Assembly (NCBI GenBank): GCA_039931865.1
Contig: JBDTRB010000054.1
Location: 1 to 24,449, forward strand
Direction: 5' to 3'
DNA from: JALYUA01 sp039931865
GTDB lineage: Bacteria; Acidobacteriota; Thermoanaerobaculia; UBA5066; Gp7-AA6
Length of the DNA stretch: 24,449 nucleotides
Shown: positions 1-8,233 of the stretch, one piece after another
How the letters are laid out: every line of letters begins with the position of its first letter
Numbering within the stretch: position 1 is the first letter of the stretch
Notes under the pieces: model-generated
The model's input: the letters and a program-made list of their open reading frames with translations, nothing else
Database searches by the model: none
Told to the model about the DNA's origin: nothing
Position numbers and translations under genes: made by a program

Positions 1-818
1 GCCGGCCGCGCGAGGGTAGCGGAGTCGATCGACCGCACCGGGACGTCCGCCCGCCCTTCGAGAGTGACGATGGCCTCGGCGAACTCGAGCCAGCTCGCTT
101 CGCCGGAGTTGGCGAAGTGGAAGAGCCCCGAGCTGCCCGAGAGAAGCAGAGCCACAATCGCCTCGGCGAGATCGGGCGTCGCGGTCGGTCGTCCCCGCTG
201 GTCGTGCACGACCGAAAGCTCGGCGCGCCCCCCTTCCACCTGCTTCAGGATCGCCTCGACGAAATTCCAGCCGGACCGGCCGAAAAGCCAGGAGCTGCGC
301 ACCACGATCGCGTTCGGCGCCCGCAGCGCCGCTTCCTCCCCCGCGAGCTTCGTCCGGCCATAGGCGGAGAGCGGACGCGTCTCGTCCTCTTCGGTATACG
401 GGGCGCCTTTCGCGCCGTCGAAGACGAAGTCCGTCGAGACGTGGACCAGCTGAATCGAGCGCGCCAGACATTCCTCCGAAAGGATCTCGACGGCCGTGGC
501 GTTCACGGCTTCCGCGCGCGGATCGGTCTCGCTGTCGTCCACCTTCGTGAACGCGGCGCAGTTGACGACGACGTCGGGAAAAGTGTCGCGCAGCGCGCGG
601 GAGAGGCCGGAGGGGTCCGTAATGTCGAGATCTGCGCGCGGCCGCGGGATCACCTGGAAGCCCGCCGCCGCGAGGGCCGGGACGACGTCCGACCCGAGCA
701 TCCCGGCGGCCCCGGTGACGAGAGCCCGCCGCGGAATTCCGAGCGCGGTGCGGCCGGCCAGCGTCTCCTGAAGGGCCAGCGTCTCCTGAAGTGGCTGAGG
801 CGCCGGTGTAAAGCTCAT
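1..818 (-). CDS. rfbD: dTDP-4-dehydrorhamnose reductase RfbD/RmlD, 3' end beyond the window
   Basis: This enzyme makes the last step of dTDP-L-rhamnose synthesis, the NAD(P)H reduction of dTDP-4-dehydro-L-rhamnose in the cytoplasm. About 272 residues are visible and the frame is still open at base 1. The Rossmann motif is VTGAAGMLG (residues 34-42). STDFVFDG (128-135) and the SDR catalytic pair Y153-xxx-K157 in AYGRTKLAGE follow, and RSSWLFG and the late SGLFHFANSGE segment are typical of RmlD. The gene lies 59 bp after rfbB on the same strand, so it is probably the third gene of an A-B-D rhamnose operon. The first 30 residues are longer than usual for RmlD and contain a duplicated hexapeptide, and no clear Shine-Dalgarno precedes the ATG at 818. 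The true start could therefore be closer to the ALVTG segment. Confidence 0.9.
   Translation of the reverse strand, partial: MSFTPAPQPLQETLALQETLAGRTALGIPRRALVTGAAGMLGSDVVPALAAAGFQVIPRPRADLDITDPSGLSRALRDTFPDVVVNCAAFTKVDDSETDPRAEAVNATAVEILSEECLARSIQLVHVSTDFVFDGAKGAPYTEEDETRPLSAYGRTKLAGEEAALRAPNAIVVRSSWLFGRSGWNFVEAILKQVEGGRAELSVVHDQRGRPTATPDLAEAIVALLLSGSSGLFHFANSGEASWLEFAEAIVTLEGRADVPVRSIDSATLARP
756..791. repeat. 18-bp perfect tandem duplication inside rfbD
   Basis: The 18-base unit GGCCAGCGTCTCCTGAAG occurs at 756-773 and again at 774-791. On the coding (minus) strand it gives LQETLA twice in a row within the N-terminal extension ahead of the Rossmann fold of RfbD. It is in frame, so the protein is not broken. 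It looks like a recent slippage duplication in a region under weak constraint. Confidence 0.9.
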
Positions 819-877
819 GACGGGAGGCGAGAGGGCGCGCGGACGGCGGGGGCGTCGGGCACTTCCGCTCCGCGCTC

Positions 878-1930
878 TCAGCGGTGGCCGGCTGGCTCTT
901 TCGCCGTCGCCGAGGAGGTGGCGAGGCGCTCTCCGTACTGCGTGCGGTAATACTCGCGGTAGGCGGCGTCTTTTTCCTTGACCGGCCGCCACCAGTCTTC
1001 CCGGTTGCGGTACCAGGCGACGGTTTCCGAGAGCCCGCGCTCGAACGGAGTCCTGCTCGTGAAGCCGAGCCGCGAGAGCTTGGACGCGTCCAGCGAATAC
1101 CGGCGGTCGTGGCCCGGGCGGTCGTTGACGAACCGGATCAGGCTCTCGGGTTTGCCGAGCTCCCGCAGGACCTGGCGCGTAATCTCGATGTTCTCCGCTT
1201 CGTTGCCGCCGGCGACGTTGTAAACCTCGCCCGGCTCGCCCGCGTCGAGCAGGAAATCGATCGCCGCCGCATGGTCTCGCACGTAGAGCCAGTCGCGCAC
1301 GTTCCGCCCGTCGCCGTAGAGCGGCAGCGGCTGGTCGTCGATCGCGTTCGTGACGAAGAGCGGGATCAGCTTCTCGGGATACTGGTAAGGCCCGTAGTTG
1401 TTGGACGCGCGCGTGATCACGACCGGCACGCCGTACGAGGCCCAGTAAGAGTACGCGAGCCGGTCCCCGCCGGCCTTCGATGCCGAATAGGGATTACGCG
1501 GGTTCAAAGCGGACTCCTCGGTGAACGAGCCCTGCGCGATCGAGCCGTACACCTCGTCGGTCGAGATCTGGACGAAGCGGCGGACCTCCCGGCGGCGCGC
1601 CTCCTCGAGCAGGACGAAGACCCCCCGCACGTCCGTCTCGATGAACGACGCGTCCCCCAGCAGCGAGCGGTCCACGTGGGTCTCCGCGGCGAAGTTCACG
1701 ACGTCGGTGCAGCCGTCCATCGCCGTCCGGACGGCTTCCGGGTCCGTGATGTCGCCGTGGATGAACTGATAGTTCGGCCGCCCCTCAATGTCGGCGAGGC
1801 TCGCCGGATTCGCCGCGTAAGTCAGCTTGTCGAGGTTGACGATGCGCACGCCCTCGCCCCGGCTCTGCAGGATCTGCCGGATGAAGTTCGAGCCGATGAA
1901 GCCGGAGCCGCCGGTGACGAGGACCTTCAT
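878..1930 (-). CDS. rfbB: dTDP-glucose 4,6-dehydratase
   Basis: The 350-residue protein is the usual RmlB length. It converts dTDP-glucose to dTDP-4-dehydro-6-deoxyglucose with a bound NAD+, the second step of dTDP-rhamnose synthesis. The start MKVLVTGGSGFIGSNFI is the nucleotide-binding motif. The active-site triad region STDEVYG (T124-D125-E126) and the SDR pair Y148-SAS-K152 are intact, followed by RASNNYGPYQYPEKLIPLF and GDGRNVRDWLYV, both RmlB signatures. The ATG at 1930 was chosen over longer in-frame starts because it begins exactly at the conserved N-terminus and overlaps the rfbA stop as ATGA, which implies translational coupling. The C-terminus ends in a short Ala/Thr-rich tail. Confidence 0.97.
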   Translation of the reverse strand: MKVLVTGGSGFIGSNFIRQILQSRGEGVRIVNLDKLTYAANPASLADIEGRPNYQFIHGDITDPEAVRTAMDGCTDVVNFAAETHVDRSLLGDASFIETDVRGVFVLLEEARRREVRRFVQISTDEVYGSIAQGSFTEESALNPRNPYSASKAGGDRLAYSYWASYGVPVVITRASNNYGPYQYPEKLIPLFVTNAIDDQPLPLYGDGRNVRDWLYVRDHAAAIDFLLDAGEPGEVYNVAGGNEAENIEITRQVLRELGKPESLIRFVNDRPGHDRRYSLDASKLSRLGFTSRTPFERGLSETVAWYRNREDWWRPVKEKDAAYREYYRTQYGERLATSSATAKEPAGHR

Positions 1931-2991
1931 ACGATGCCGATCTCCGAGTTGTCGCCGATCAGGAAGCGGTGCACGCGAGGCCGGTCGGCGCCCGGGTGAA
2001 TCCGCACGTTCGTGCCGATTAAGGAGTCCGCGATCCGCCCGGGGATGCTCACGACGTGCGAACCGCGCAGGATGATCGAGTTCTCGATCTCGCAGCGGTC
2101 GATCAGGCAATCGGGACCGATCGCGGTGTAAGGCCCGACGAACGCGTCGCGGATCTCCGATCCGGCCCCGATGATCGCCGGCCCCCGGACGATGCTCCGG
2201 ACGAGCTTTGCGCCGTCCTCGACAACGACTTTTCCTTCGATTCGGCAGCCCGAATCGACGCCGGAGAGCCCGTTCGCCGTGAAGGTGTCGAGGATGATGC
2301 GGTTCGCCTCGAGCATGTCCTCGATCTTTCCCGTGTCCTTCCACCAACCCGAGACGAGGTGCGGGTGGACCGTCTTGCCGTGGTCGATCAGCCACTGGAT
2401 CGCGTCGGTGATCTCGAGCTCGTTGCGCGCGCTGGGGCGGATCCCCTTGACCGCCTCCCAGATCGTGTCGTCGAACATGTAGACGCCGACGAGCGCGAGG
2501 TCGGAGCGGGGCGATTTCGGTTTCTCGGTCAGGCGAAACACCCGGTCTCCGTCGAGCTCGGCGACCCCGAACTGCTCCGGGTTCGGGACCTTCGCGAGCA
2601 GGATCTGAGAGTTGCAGCCGATGCGGCGGTACTCGTCGACCAGGCTCGAGATTCCGTCCGCGATCAGGTTGTCCCCGAGGTACATGACAAACGGAGATCC
2701 GCGAAGGAAGCCTTCGGAGATGAGCACCGCGTGGGCGAGGCCGCGCGGCTCGTCCTGCTCGATGTAAGTGATTTTCGCGCCGAAGCGGCTCCCGTCGCCG
2801 AGAGCGGCCTGGATCTCTTCCCGAGTGTCTCCCACGACGACGCCGATCTCCCGAATCCCCGCGGCGACGATCGCCTCGACCCCGTAGAAGAGAACCGGCT
2901 TGTTCGCGACCGGCACGAGCTGCTTCGCCCGCGTGTACGTCAGCGGGCGCAAACGGGTGCCCTTGCCGCCCGACAAAATGAGTCCTTTCAT
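1927..2991 (-). CDS. rfbA: glucose-1-phosphate thymidylyltransferase, long (StrD-like) type
   Basis: This enzyme forms dTDP-glucose from dTTP and glucose 1-phosphate and so commits sugar to the rhamnose pathway. The 354-residue protein opens with the sugar nucleotidyltransferase signature GLILSGGKGTRLRPLT, then has KQLVPVANKPVLFY and the metal-binding LGDN (D107). Beyond about residue 240 there are hexapeptide-like turns (VVVEDGAKLVRSIV, AIIGAGSEI, TAIGPDCLI) of a left-handed beta-helix. These set it with the longer StrD-type thymidylyltransferases rather than the ~290-residue RmlA of enterobacteria. It is the first gene of the rfbA-rfbB-rfbD unit and overlaps rfbB by 4 bases. No Shine-Dalgarno is present upstream; a TATGAT hexamer lies 9 nt before the ATG. 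Confidence 0.95.
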   Translation of the reverse strand: MKGLILSGGKGTRLRPLTYTRAKQLVPVANKPVLFYGVEAIVAAGIREIGVVVGDTREEIQAALGDGSRFGAKITYIEQDEPRGLAHAVLISEGFLRGSPFVMYLGDNLIADGISSLVDEYRRIGCNSQILLAKVPNPEQFGVAELDGDRVFRLTEKPKSPRSDLALVGVYMFDDTIWEAVKGIRPSARNELEITDAIQWLIDHGKTVHPHLVSGWWKDTGKIEDMLEANRIILDTFTANGLSGVDSGCRIEGKVVVEDGAKLVRSIVRGPAIIGAGSEIRDAFVGPYTAIGPDCLIDRCEIENSIILRGSHVVSIPGRIADSLIGTNVRIHPGADRPRVHRFLIGDNSEIGIV

Positions 2992-3000
2992 GAGAGGAGG

Positions 3001-3006
3001 ATCATA
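3001..3006 (-). promoter_or_regulatory. putative -10 element of the rfbABD operon
   Basis: On the minus strand TATGAT is followed by 9 nt and the rfbA ATG. A transcript starting about 6-7 nt after the hexamer would have almost no leader. No convincing -35 box was found about 17 nt upstream. The call rests on similarity to the -10 consensus and on the same arrangement before scoA, the thiolase gene and ruvX. Confidence 0.35.
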
Positions 3007-3090
3007 ACGGAGCGGAGAGCGCGACCGGGACAGAGCGCCCGTCGCAAACGGCTTCCGACGTTGCGGGGCGCCTTGCGGCGACGGTTCTCT

Positions 3091-4401
3091 CTAGAACGCC
3101 TCAGTGTCGGCGAAGCTCGCGAGAGCTCCCGCCGCATTCGTGTAGGTCTTCGCCGTGCCGGTGAGAGTGTCTCGAAGCGTGATCGAGTAGGCGACGTCGG
3201 AGAGGGCGCCCGCAAACACCCAGAAGTGGCTGTTGACAGCTCTTCCATCAACCACTTTCACGGCGAGCTCGATGTTGTTCGGGCTGAAGAACCAGAAGTA
3301 GCCCGTGTCTGCGGTGATGGCGACGGCCTTGCCTTTTCCCTCGTTGCCGATGCCAACCGACCAGTCCACGGTCGCTTCGAAACGTTGATTGTTCAAGCAC
3401 AACGATGTCGCCGAGATCGCGCAGCCTCCCGTCGTGATTCGTCCAATCTTGCTCACATTCGACTCCGCGAACCAGATCGCGCCGTCCGAGCCGACTGTGA
3501 TCCCCTCGATACCCGGGTCTGCGGTCGAAGTCGCAAACTCCGTGACCTGACCTTCGACGGTGATTCGTCCAATTCTCCCGTTCTGTTCGCCGAACCAGAG
3601 GTTGCCGTCCGGGCCGGCAACGATCTGTTTCGCGCTGTCGCTCGGCAGAGGAAAGCTCGAAAACATGCCGGACATCGTCAACCGTCCGATTCGTTTTTCG
3701 TTGGTCAACGTGAACCAGATCGCTCCGTCGGGCCCCGCGGCGAGTGCGTAAGCATGACCCGCTGGCAATTCGAATTCAGTGATCGCCCCGGTCATCGTGA
3801 TCCGTCCGATTTTTGCTGCGTTCAACTCGGTGAACCAAATTGCGCCGTCCGCGCCGACGACGAGGCTTCCTGCGCTTGCACGGAAGGTTGGGATGCTGAA
3901 CGCCTTCGAAGTGCCATCAGGAGAAAAACGAACGACCTTACTGGCTGAGGCGCTGAACCAGAGATTTCCGTCAGGCCCGCTGATGATTCTGCCCGGCGCG
4001 AACAGGTTTTCAGGAAAATCAAAGAGTGAGTACGTGCCGTCGACTTTCATTCGGCCAACTTTGGGGAACAATCCAAACTGTTTCGATGCGGTAAACCAGA
4101 TGTTGCCGTCCGGGCCCGAGCAGATCCCGAATGGGCTGGGGAAGGCGAGGGGAGAATCCATCGGTCCGGGAAGAGAAACCTGAAAAACCTGCGCGGGCTG
4201 CGTGGCGCTTAGGGCCCCGATGTTGCTGCCGCGAGGATCCGAATACCAGATACGACCGTCGGGGCCTGCCGTGATTTGAGTCGGTGCGGACAGGGGATCC
4301 AAAGGGTATTCGGTGAGCTGTTGACCTACTGATGAAGAGGCGGGACCCAGCAGAGCCAGCGCTATGAAGGCGGAAGACCACAAAAGGCCGTGTGTCATCA
4401 T
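3091..4401 (-). CDS. secreted Vgb-like seven-bladed beta-propeller with C-terminal 'DTGYFWFF' domain
   Basis: This 436-residue protein starts with a signal peptide (LLWSSAFIALALLGPASSSVG, cleavage near residue 26). Seven repeats of the type G(P/A/S)DGxI/LWF follow at regular spacing (for example GPDGRIWYSD, GPDGNIWFTA, GSDGAIWFAE), each with KxGRI-like partners. This is the repeat of virginiamycin B lyase (streptogramin lyase) and NHL-type propellers. From about residue 327 a 110-residue tail begins with two cysteines (CAISATSLCLN) and carries DTGYFWFF and HFWVFAGALSDVAYSITLRDTLTG; from memory this tail occurs on many secreted Acidobacteriota proteins. Function is unknown, and lyase activity cannot be claimed because the catalytic His/Glu could not be aligned. 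GC is lower than in neighbouring genes (33 of 60 bases from 3901, against 39 of 60 from 6181 in lptD) and it stands alone between two operons, so recent acquisition is possible. Confidence 0.85.
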   Translation of the reverse strand: MMTHGLLWSSAFIALALLGPASSSVGQQLTEYPLDPLSAPTQITAGPDGRIWYSDPRGSNIGALSATQPAQVFQVSLPGPMDSPLAFPSPFGICSGPDGNIWFTASKQFGLFPKVGRMKVDGTYSLFDFPENLFAPGRIISGPDGNLWFSASASKVVRFSPDGTSKAFSIPTFRASAGSLVVGADGAIWFTELNAAKIGRITMTGAITEFELPAGHAYALAAGPDGAIWFTLTNEKRIGRLTMSGMFSSFPLPSDSAKQIVAGPDGNLWFGEQNGRIGRITVEGQVTEFATSTADPGIEGITVGSDGAIWFAESNVSKIGRITTGGCAISATSLCLNNQRFEATVDWSVGIGNEGKGKAVAITADTGYFWFFSPNNIELAVKVVDGRAVNSHFWVFAGALSDVAYSITLRDTLTGTAKTYTNAAGALASFADTEAF

Positions 4402-4487
4402 TTATACATTTCGATCTGCCCAAGTGTACGGAGAACTACATCGTTCTGTTTGAAGGCTCCTGGGAAAGCCGCGGGACGGCTGAGTCC

Positions 4488-6839
4488 TCAAGGCCCGAAA
4501 ATCCGATCGACGCTCTGATGCAGGTCGAGCAGAGTTCCAATGTCCTTGAGGTTGACGACGAATCGAATGTCGCGGCGGGTGTTGGGGGGAAGCCGGAGCT
4601 GGCGGAGCTCGAGGAAGACGGTGTAGCAGGAAGCGCGGTAGGCGATGAGGGTCCGGTCCTCGAGCAGCAGATTCTGCCGCGCGTCGTAATTGAGCTGCGT
4701 ATCGACGCGGAATTTCTTCGACAGGTCGATGCCGGCGGCGACGCGGAACTGGTCGGAATTCGGGGAGGGCGACCCGGCGGGAAGCGGCGACGCCAGGATG
4801 GGACGGCTCGCGAACCAGGTCGCGTTGATGAAGCTCGTCTTCAGGCTGTAGGCCGCCGAGATCGACGTGCCCGTCAACTGGGAAGCGCCCGTGTCGTAGG
4901 AGAGCCGTCCGTCGAGATGGAACCCTGGCCCCGGCGCGACGCGGAGCGTGGCTTCGACGGGACCGGTCCGGGTGATCAGCGGATTGCTGAACGTGGTCGC
5001 GCTCGGCAGCGAGCTCTGCGGCAGAGTGAATGCGCGCGTCTGGGCGAGCTCGAAGGACCCGACCTCCTCCGCCGCGGGCGCCTTCGGATCAGCTGCCCGC
5101 GCGAGCAGCCGGTTTACGAGCGCGTAGCGGACCTGGTTCTGGCCGAGCGCCAGGTCGACTTCATCGAAGGACGGGATCCGCTCGGGATTGCCCACTTCCG
5201 AGACGTAGGTGTAGTCGATCCGCGGCTCGATCACGTGCTTGAACCGTCCGTATTTCCCGATCGAAACGTCGTAGATGCGGGAGAACGAAGGCCCGACGAT
5301 CGCGAGCCCCGCTTCGCCGTATTCGCGCGTCAGGGACTGTCCGACGAATCGGCTCTGAGTGGCGGAGTCGGTCGAGTCGGTGTACTCCGTGAAGCGGCCG
5401 CCGGCGCGCGCGGTGATCGAGAGCCACGGAATCCGCTTCCACGGGAGCGATACCGTCGGGTGAATGTCAAAGCGCCCGTAGTCGCCGCGAGGCAGTCCGG
5501 GCCCGCGGTTCAGGTACAGCCACGACGCCGACGACTCGAGCGAGAAGAAGAGCGGCGTCTGGCCGACGCGGGATGTGCGTCGGAAGAACTCCGCGCTCGG
5601 AAGGCGCTCCGAAAGCACCGTCGTGCCGAAGAACGTCTCGGCCCGTTCGAAGCGGATGTTCAGGGAATCGTCGCCGAAGTTCTTTGTCAGGAACGCGCGC
5701 GAAAGGATCTGTCGCGCCGAATTGAGAGCGAAGGACCGCTCGAGGTCCTGCAGGTACTCGGCGTCGGAATAATCCCGCAGCGCGAGCACGCCCCGAAATC
5801 CGCCCGGCAAGTCGTCGGAGACGTGGTCGACGCGGTATTTCCACCGGTTCTTCGTGCGATGCGTGAAGACTCCCGTCGAGCCATCCGGAAGCGTGCAGAA
5901 CGAGGTTTCCCCCGGCGCCTGGTCGAGCGGGACGCACACGGTCGCGTCGGTGTCGTGGATCGCGTACCCCTGGAAGAGCCCGGCGGACTCCTGGCTCGGG
6001 GTCCAGCGGAATTCTTCGCCGACGCCGACGGACCCCTTCGAATAGAGATCCAGGTTCGAGGTCAGGTCGGTCGAGCGTCCGGTGACCCAGTAGTGCGTGA
6101 GCCCGAGGTAAGCGCCCCGGGAGCCGCTGTAGCCGGCGCCGGGGACGAGGAGGCCCGAGGCGCGGTCCTCTTTGGTCGGCCAGATCAGGTACGGCGTCCA
6201 GAGGAGCGGCACCGACCCCGCGCGAAAGGAGACGTTCTTCAGCCGCGCATAGTCGTCCAGCGTGACGATCGCCTCCGCCATCCGGAACGACCAGGACGGC
6301 TTCGGGATGTCGCAGGCCGTGAAGAGCCCGTCGTGAATCCGGTACGTCGCGTCGCCGATCTTCTCGATCGACTTCGCGACGACGTGGTACGCGGGAGAAA
6401 GGTCCGCCGTCGCGTCTTCCATTCTCCCGGTCTTCGCTTCGAGCTGAAACGTTCCCCGGTTGCCGGAAAGCCGCGTCGGGCCCTGGTCGATGATGACGTG
6501 GCCTTCGAGCGTCGCGGTCTTCGTCGGGAAATCGTAGTGAGCGGCGTCGGCGCGGATCTTCACGTCCTGGTACTCGATGACGACCTCGTCCGACCCGTCC
6601 CACGAGACGTCCTTCTCGTACCGGACGGGCTTTTTCGTGTAGAGGCGGACTTCCCCGCCTTTCGTCGGCGGCCGGAACTTGACCTGAAAGTTCGGCCGGA
6701 CCTTGAACTGCCCCTCGAACGGGTCGGCCGAGCCGAAGGGGTCCTGGGCGAGCAGCGCGGAGGAGCCGCACACTGAGACGAGGGCGAGCGCGGCGAGAAA
6801 ACCTGATCGGACGCCGTCAGGGTCAGGCGCAGCCCTCAC
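4488..6839 (-). CDS. lptD: LPS-assembly protein LptD (outer-membrane beta-barrel)
   Basis: LptD is the outer-membrane barrel that inserts LPS into the outer leaflet. The 783-residue protein has a signal peptide (FLAALALVSVCGSSALLA, cleavage near residue 31). An OstA/LptA-like beta-jellyroll follows at about 60-180 (VVIEYQDVKIRADAAHYDFPTKTATLEGHV, RLSGNRGTFQLEAKTGRM), then the LptD barrel with WSFRMAEAIVTLDDYARLKNV, PLLWTPYLIWP and GLLVPGAGYSGSRGAYLGL. The start is the GTG at 6839, overlapping the TGA of the CoA-transferase B subunit as GTGA. Longer in-frame starts would lie wholly inside that gene and have no LptD character. Mature-part cysteines occur at CDIPKP (about 176) and in a CVPLDQAPGETSFC loop, possible disulfides. 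A rhamnose operon and an O-glycan-type methyltransferase nearby fit an LPS theme. Confidence 0.93.
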   Translation of the reverse strand: MRAAPDPDGVRSGFLAALALVSVCGSSALLAQDPFGSADPFEGQFKVRPNFQVKFRPPTKGGEVRLYTKKPVRYEKDVSWDGSDEVVIEYQDVKIRADAAHYDFPTKTATLEGHVIIDQGPTRLSGNRGTFQLEAKTGRMEDATADLSPAYHVVAKSIEKIGDATYRIHDGLFTACDIPKPSWSFRMAEAIVTLDDYARLKNVSFRAGSVPLLWTPYLIWPTKEDRASGLLVPGAGYSGSRGAYLGLTHYWVTGRSTDLTSNLDLYSKGSVGVGEEFRWTPSQESAGLFQGYAIHDTDATVCVPLDQAPGETSFCTLPDGSTGVFTHRTKNRWKYRVDHVSDDLPGGFRGVLALRDYSDAEYLQDLERSFALNSARQILSRAFLTKNFGDDSLNIRFERAETFFGTTVLSERLPSAEFFRRTSRVGQTPLFFSLESSASWLYLNRGPGLPRGDYGRFDIHPTVSLPWKRIPWLSITARAGGRFTEYTDSTDSATQSRFVGQSLTREYGEAGLAIVGPSFSRIYDVSIGKYGRFKHVIEPRIDYTYVSEVGNPERIPSFDEVDLALGQNQVRYALVNRLLARAADPKAPAAEEVGSFELAQTRAFTLPQSSLPSATTFSNPLITRTGPVEATLRVAPGPGFHLDGRLSYDTGASQLTGTSISAAYSLKTSFINATWFASRPILASPLPAGSPSPNSDQFRVAAGIDLSKKFRVDTQLNYDARQNLLLEDRTLIAYRASCYTVFLELRQLRLPPNTRRDIRFVVNLKDIGTLLDLHQSVDRIFGP

Positions 6840-7495
6840 GCCGGCATGGGGCGCACGTCGGAGGCGACCCGGAAGCCCGCGTCGGTTTTCGCGCGGATCT
6901 CGGCTTCGTCCACTCCAGGGGCAAGCTCGACCAAGACGAGCTCGCGCTTTTCCCGGTCGACGTCGAAGACGCAGAGGTCGGTGATGATGCGATCGACGCA
7001 GCCGCGGCCGGTGAGCGGCAGGGTGCACCGGCGCAGGATTTTCTTCTCCCCGGACCGGGCGGTGTGCTCCATCGTGACAACGAGACGCCGGGCGCCGGCC
7101 ACGAGGTCCATGGCGCCGCCCATGCCTTTGACCATCTTTCCCGGGATCATGTAGTTCGCGATCGAGCCCTCCTGGTCGACCTGCATCGCGCCCAGGATCG
7201 ACAGGTCCACGTGCCCGCCGCGGATCATCGCGAACGAGTCCGCTGAAGAGAAGTACGAAGCCCCCGGACGGACCGTCACGGTTTCTTTTCCGGCGTTGAT
7301 GAGATCCGGGTCGATCTCCGCCTCTGTGGGGTACGGGCCGAGACCGAGGATCCCGTTCTCCGATTGGAGGATCACTTCCATCCCTTCGGGAATGTGGTTC
7401 GCGACGAGCGTCGGCATCCCGATGCCGAGGTTCACCGTGAACCCGTCCTGAAGCTCCGACACCGCGCGGCGGATGATGCCTTCCCGGTCGAGCAC
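6836..7495 (-). CDS. scoB: 3-oxoacid CoA-transferase, subunit B
   Basis: This is the beta subunit of the class I CoA-transferase that moves CoA between succinyl-CoA (or acetyl-CoA) and acetoacetate in the cytoplasm. The 219 residues match the family length. The signatures are NLGIGMPTLVANHIPEG, the catalytic glutamate in SENG (E46), GLGPYPTEAEIDPDLINAGKETVT, and GGHVDLSILGAMQVD. It begins with GTG two bases after the stop of subunit A, and its own stop overlaps the lptD start. The family includes succinyl-CoA:3-ketoacid, acetate:acetoacetate and 3-oxoadipate transferases. The linked thiolase favours acetoacetate, but substrate choice is inferred. Confidence 0.93.
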   Translation of the reverse strand: MLDREGIIRRAVSELQDGFTVNLGIGMPTLVANHIPEGMEVILQSENGILGLGPYPTEAEIDPDLINAGKETVTVRPGASYFSSADSFAMIRGGHVDLSILGAMQVDQEGSIANYMIPGKMVKGMGGAMDLVAGARRLVVTMEHTARSGEKKILRRCTLPLTGRGCVDRIITDLCVFDVDREKRELVLVELAPGVDEAEIRAKTDAGFRVASDVRPMPA

Positions 7496-7497
7496 GG

Positions 7498-8196
7498 TCA
7501 GGCTTCCTTTCTCACGGTCCGCCTCTCGATCCGCTTCTCGCGAGGCGCGACCACGATCCGGTTCACGAAGATGCCGGGCGTGTGGACGTTCTCGGGGTCG
7601 AGCTCACCGACGTCGACGAGCTCTTCGACCTCTGCGATCGAAATTCGCCCGGCCGTCACCGCGACCGGATTGAAGTTCCTGGCCGCGCGGCGATAGATGA
7701 GGTTCCCGAGCCGGTCGCCCTTCCACGCCGCGACGAGGGAGTAGTCCCCGACGATCGCCCGCTCCAGGATGTACTCCCGGCCGTCGATCGCCCGCGTTTC
7801 CTTGCCTTCCGCGACCAGCGTCCCGACGCCGGTCGGTGTGAAGAAGGCCGGGATCCCGGCGCCGCCCGCCCGCATCCGCTCGGCGAGCGTCCCCTGGGGC
7901 ACGAGCTCGACCTCGAGCTCACCACTCAAAAACTGCCGTTCGAACTCCGCGTTCTCGCCGACGTAGGAAGACAACATCTTGCGGATCTGGCGGTTGCCGA
8001 GCAGCAGGCCGAGCCCCCAGTCGTCCACCCCGCAGTTGTTCGATACCGCGGTCAGGCGCCCCACTCCCCTGCGCCGGAGAGCCCCGATGAGGTTTTCCGG
8101 AATGCCGCAGAGCCCGAAGCCGCCGACGACCAGCGTCGCGCCTTCCGGCACGTCCGCGACGGCCTCGTCGGCGCTCGCGACCACCTTGTTGATCAC
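7498..8196 (-). CDS. scoA: 3-oxoacid CoA-transferase, subunit A
   Basis: This is the alpha subunit of the same transferase, 232 residues. It carries the family signature VVGGFGLCGIPENLI (24-37), then NNCGVDDWGLGLLL, GQ/GNRQIRKMLSSYVGEN, ELVPQGTLAERMRAGGAGIPAFFTPTGVGT and AWKGDRLGNLIYRRAARNFNP, the SCOT-A pattern in order. The start is GTG at 8196; the ATG at 8207 is out of frame and stops after four codons. A TATGAT hexamer lies 6 nt before the GTG and no Shine-Dalgarno is seen, so a leaderless internal promoter is possible although the thiolase and methyltransferase genes lie just upstream on the same strand. Confidence 0.94.
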   Translation of the reverse strand: MINKVVASADEAVADVPEGATLVVGGFGLCGIPENLIGALRRRGVGRLTAVSNNCGVDDWGLGLLLGNRQIRKMLSSYVGENAEFERQFLSGELEVELVPQGTLAERMRAGGAGIPAFFTPTGVGTLVAEGKETRAIDGREYILERAIVGDYSLVAAWKGDRLGNLIYRRAARNFNPVAVTAGRISIAEVEELVDVGELDPENVHTPGIFVNRIVVAPREKRIERRTVRKEA

Positions 8197-8202
8197 CCGG
8201 CG

Positions 8203-8208
8203 ATCATA
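8203..8208 (-). promoter_or_regulatory. putative -10 element before scoA
   Basis: TATGAT on the minus strand, 6 nt before the GTG start of scoA, inside the short gap after the methyltransferase stop at 8234. The spacing would place the transcript start at or next to the GTG, so a leaderless message would be made. No clear -35 box is visible. Confidence 0.35.
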
Positions 8209-8233
8209 ACCGCCGCCAGCGCGAGACCCGCCC

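Noticed and set aside
3091..4401. Vgb-like gene as a streptogramin-resistance determinant
   Set aside because: The propeller fold is shared by many non-lyase proteins, this one has an extra tail domain and a signal peptide, and the lyase catalytic residues could not be confirmed.
4467..4481. AGCCG-TCCCG-CGGCT hairpin as the lptD terminator
   Set aside because: The stem is only 5 bp and is followed by TTCCC rather than a T-run on the minus strand; too weak to call.
4392..6776. A 794-codon plus-strand frame opposite lptD
   Set aside because: It is antisense to LptD, low in complexity, with no motif or ribosome site. It is a GC-rich shadow frame.
6840..7028. Longer N-terminus for LptD starting at 7028
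   Set aside because: It would run entirely inside the CoA-transferase B gene and give an Arg-rich sequence, whereas the GTG at 6839 places a proper signal peptide at the N-terminus.
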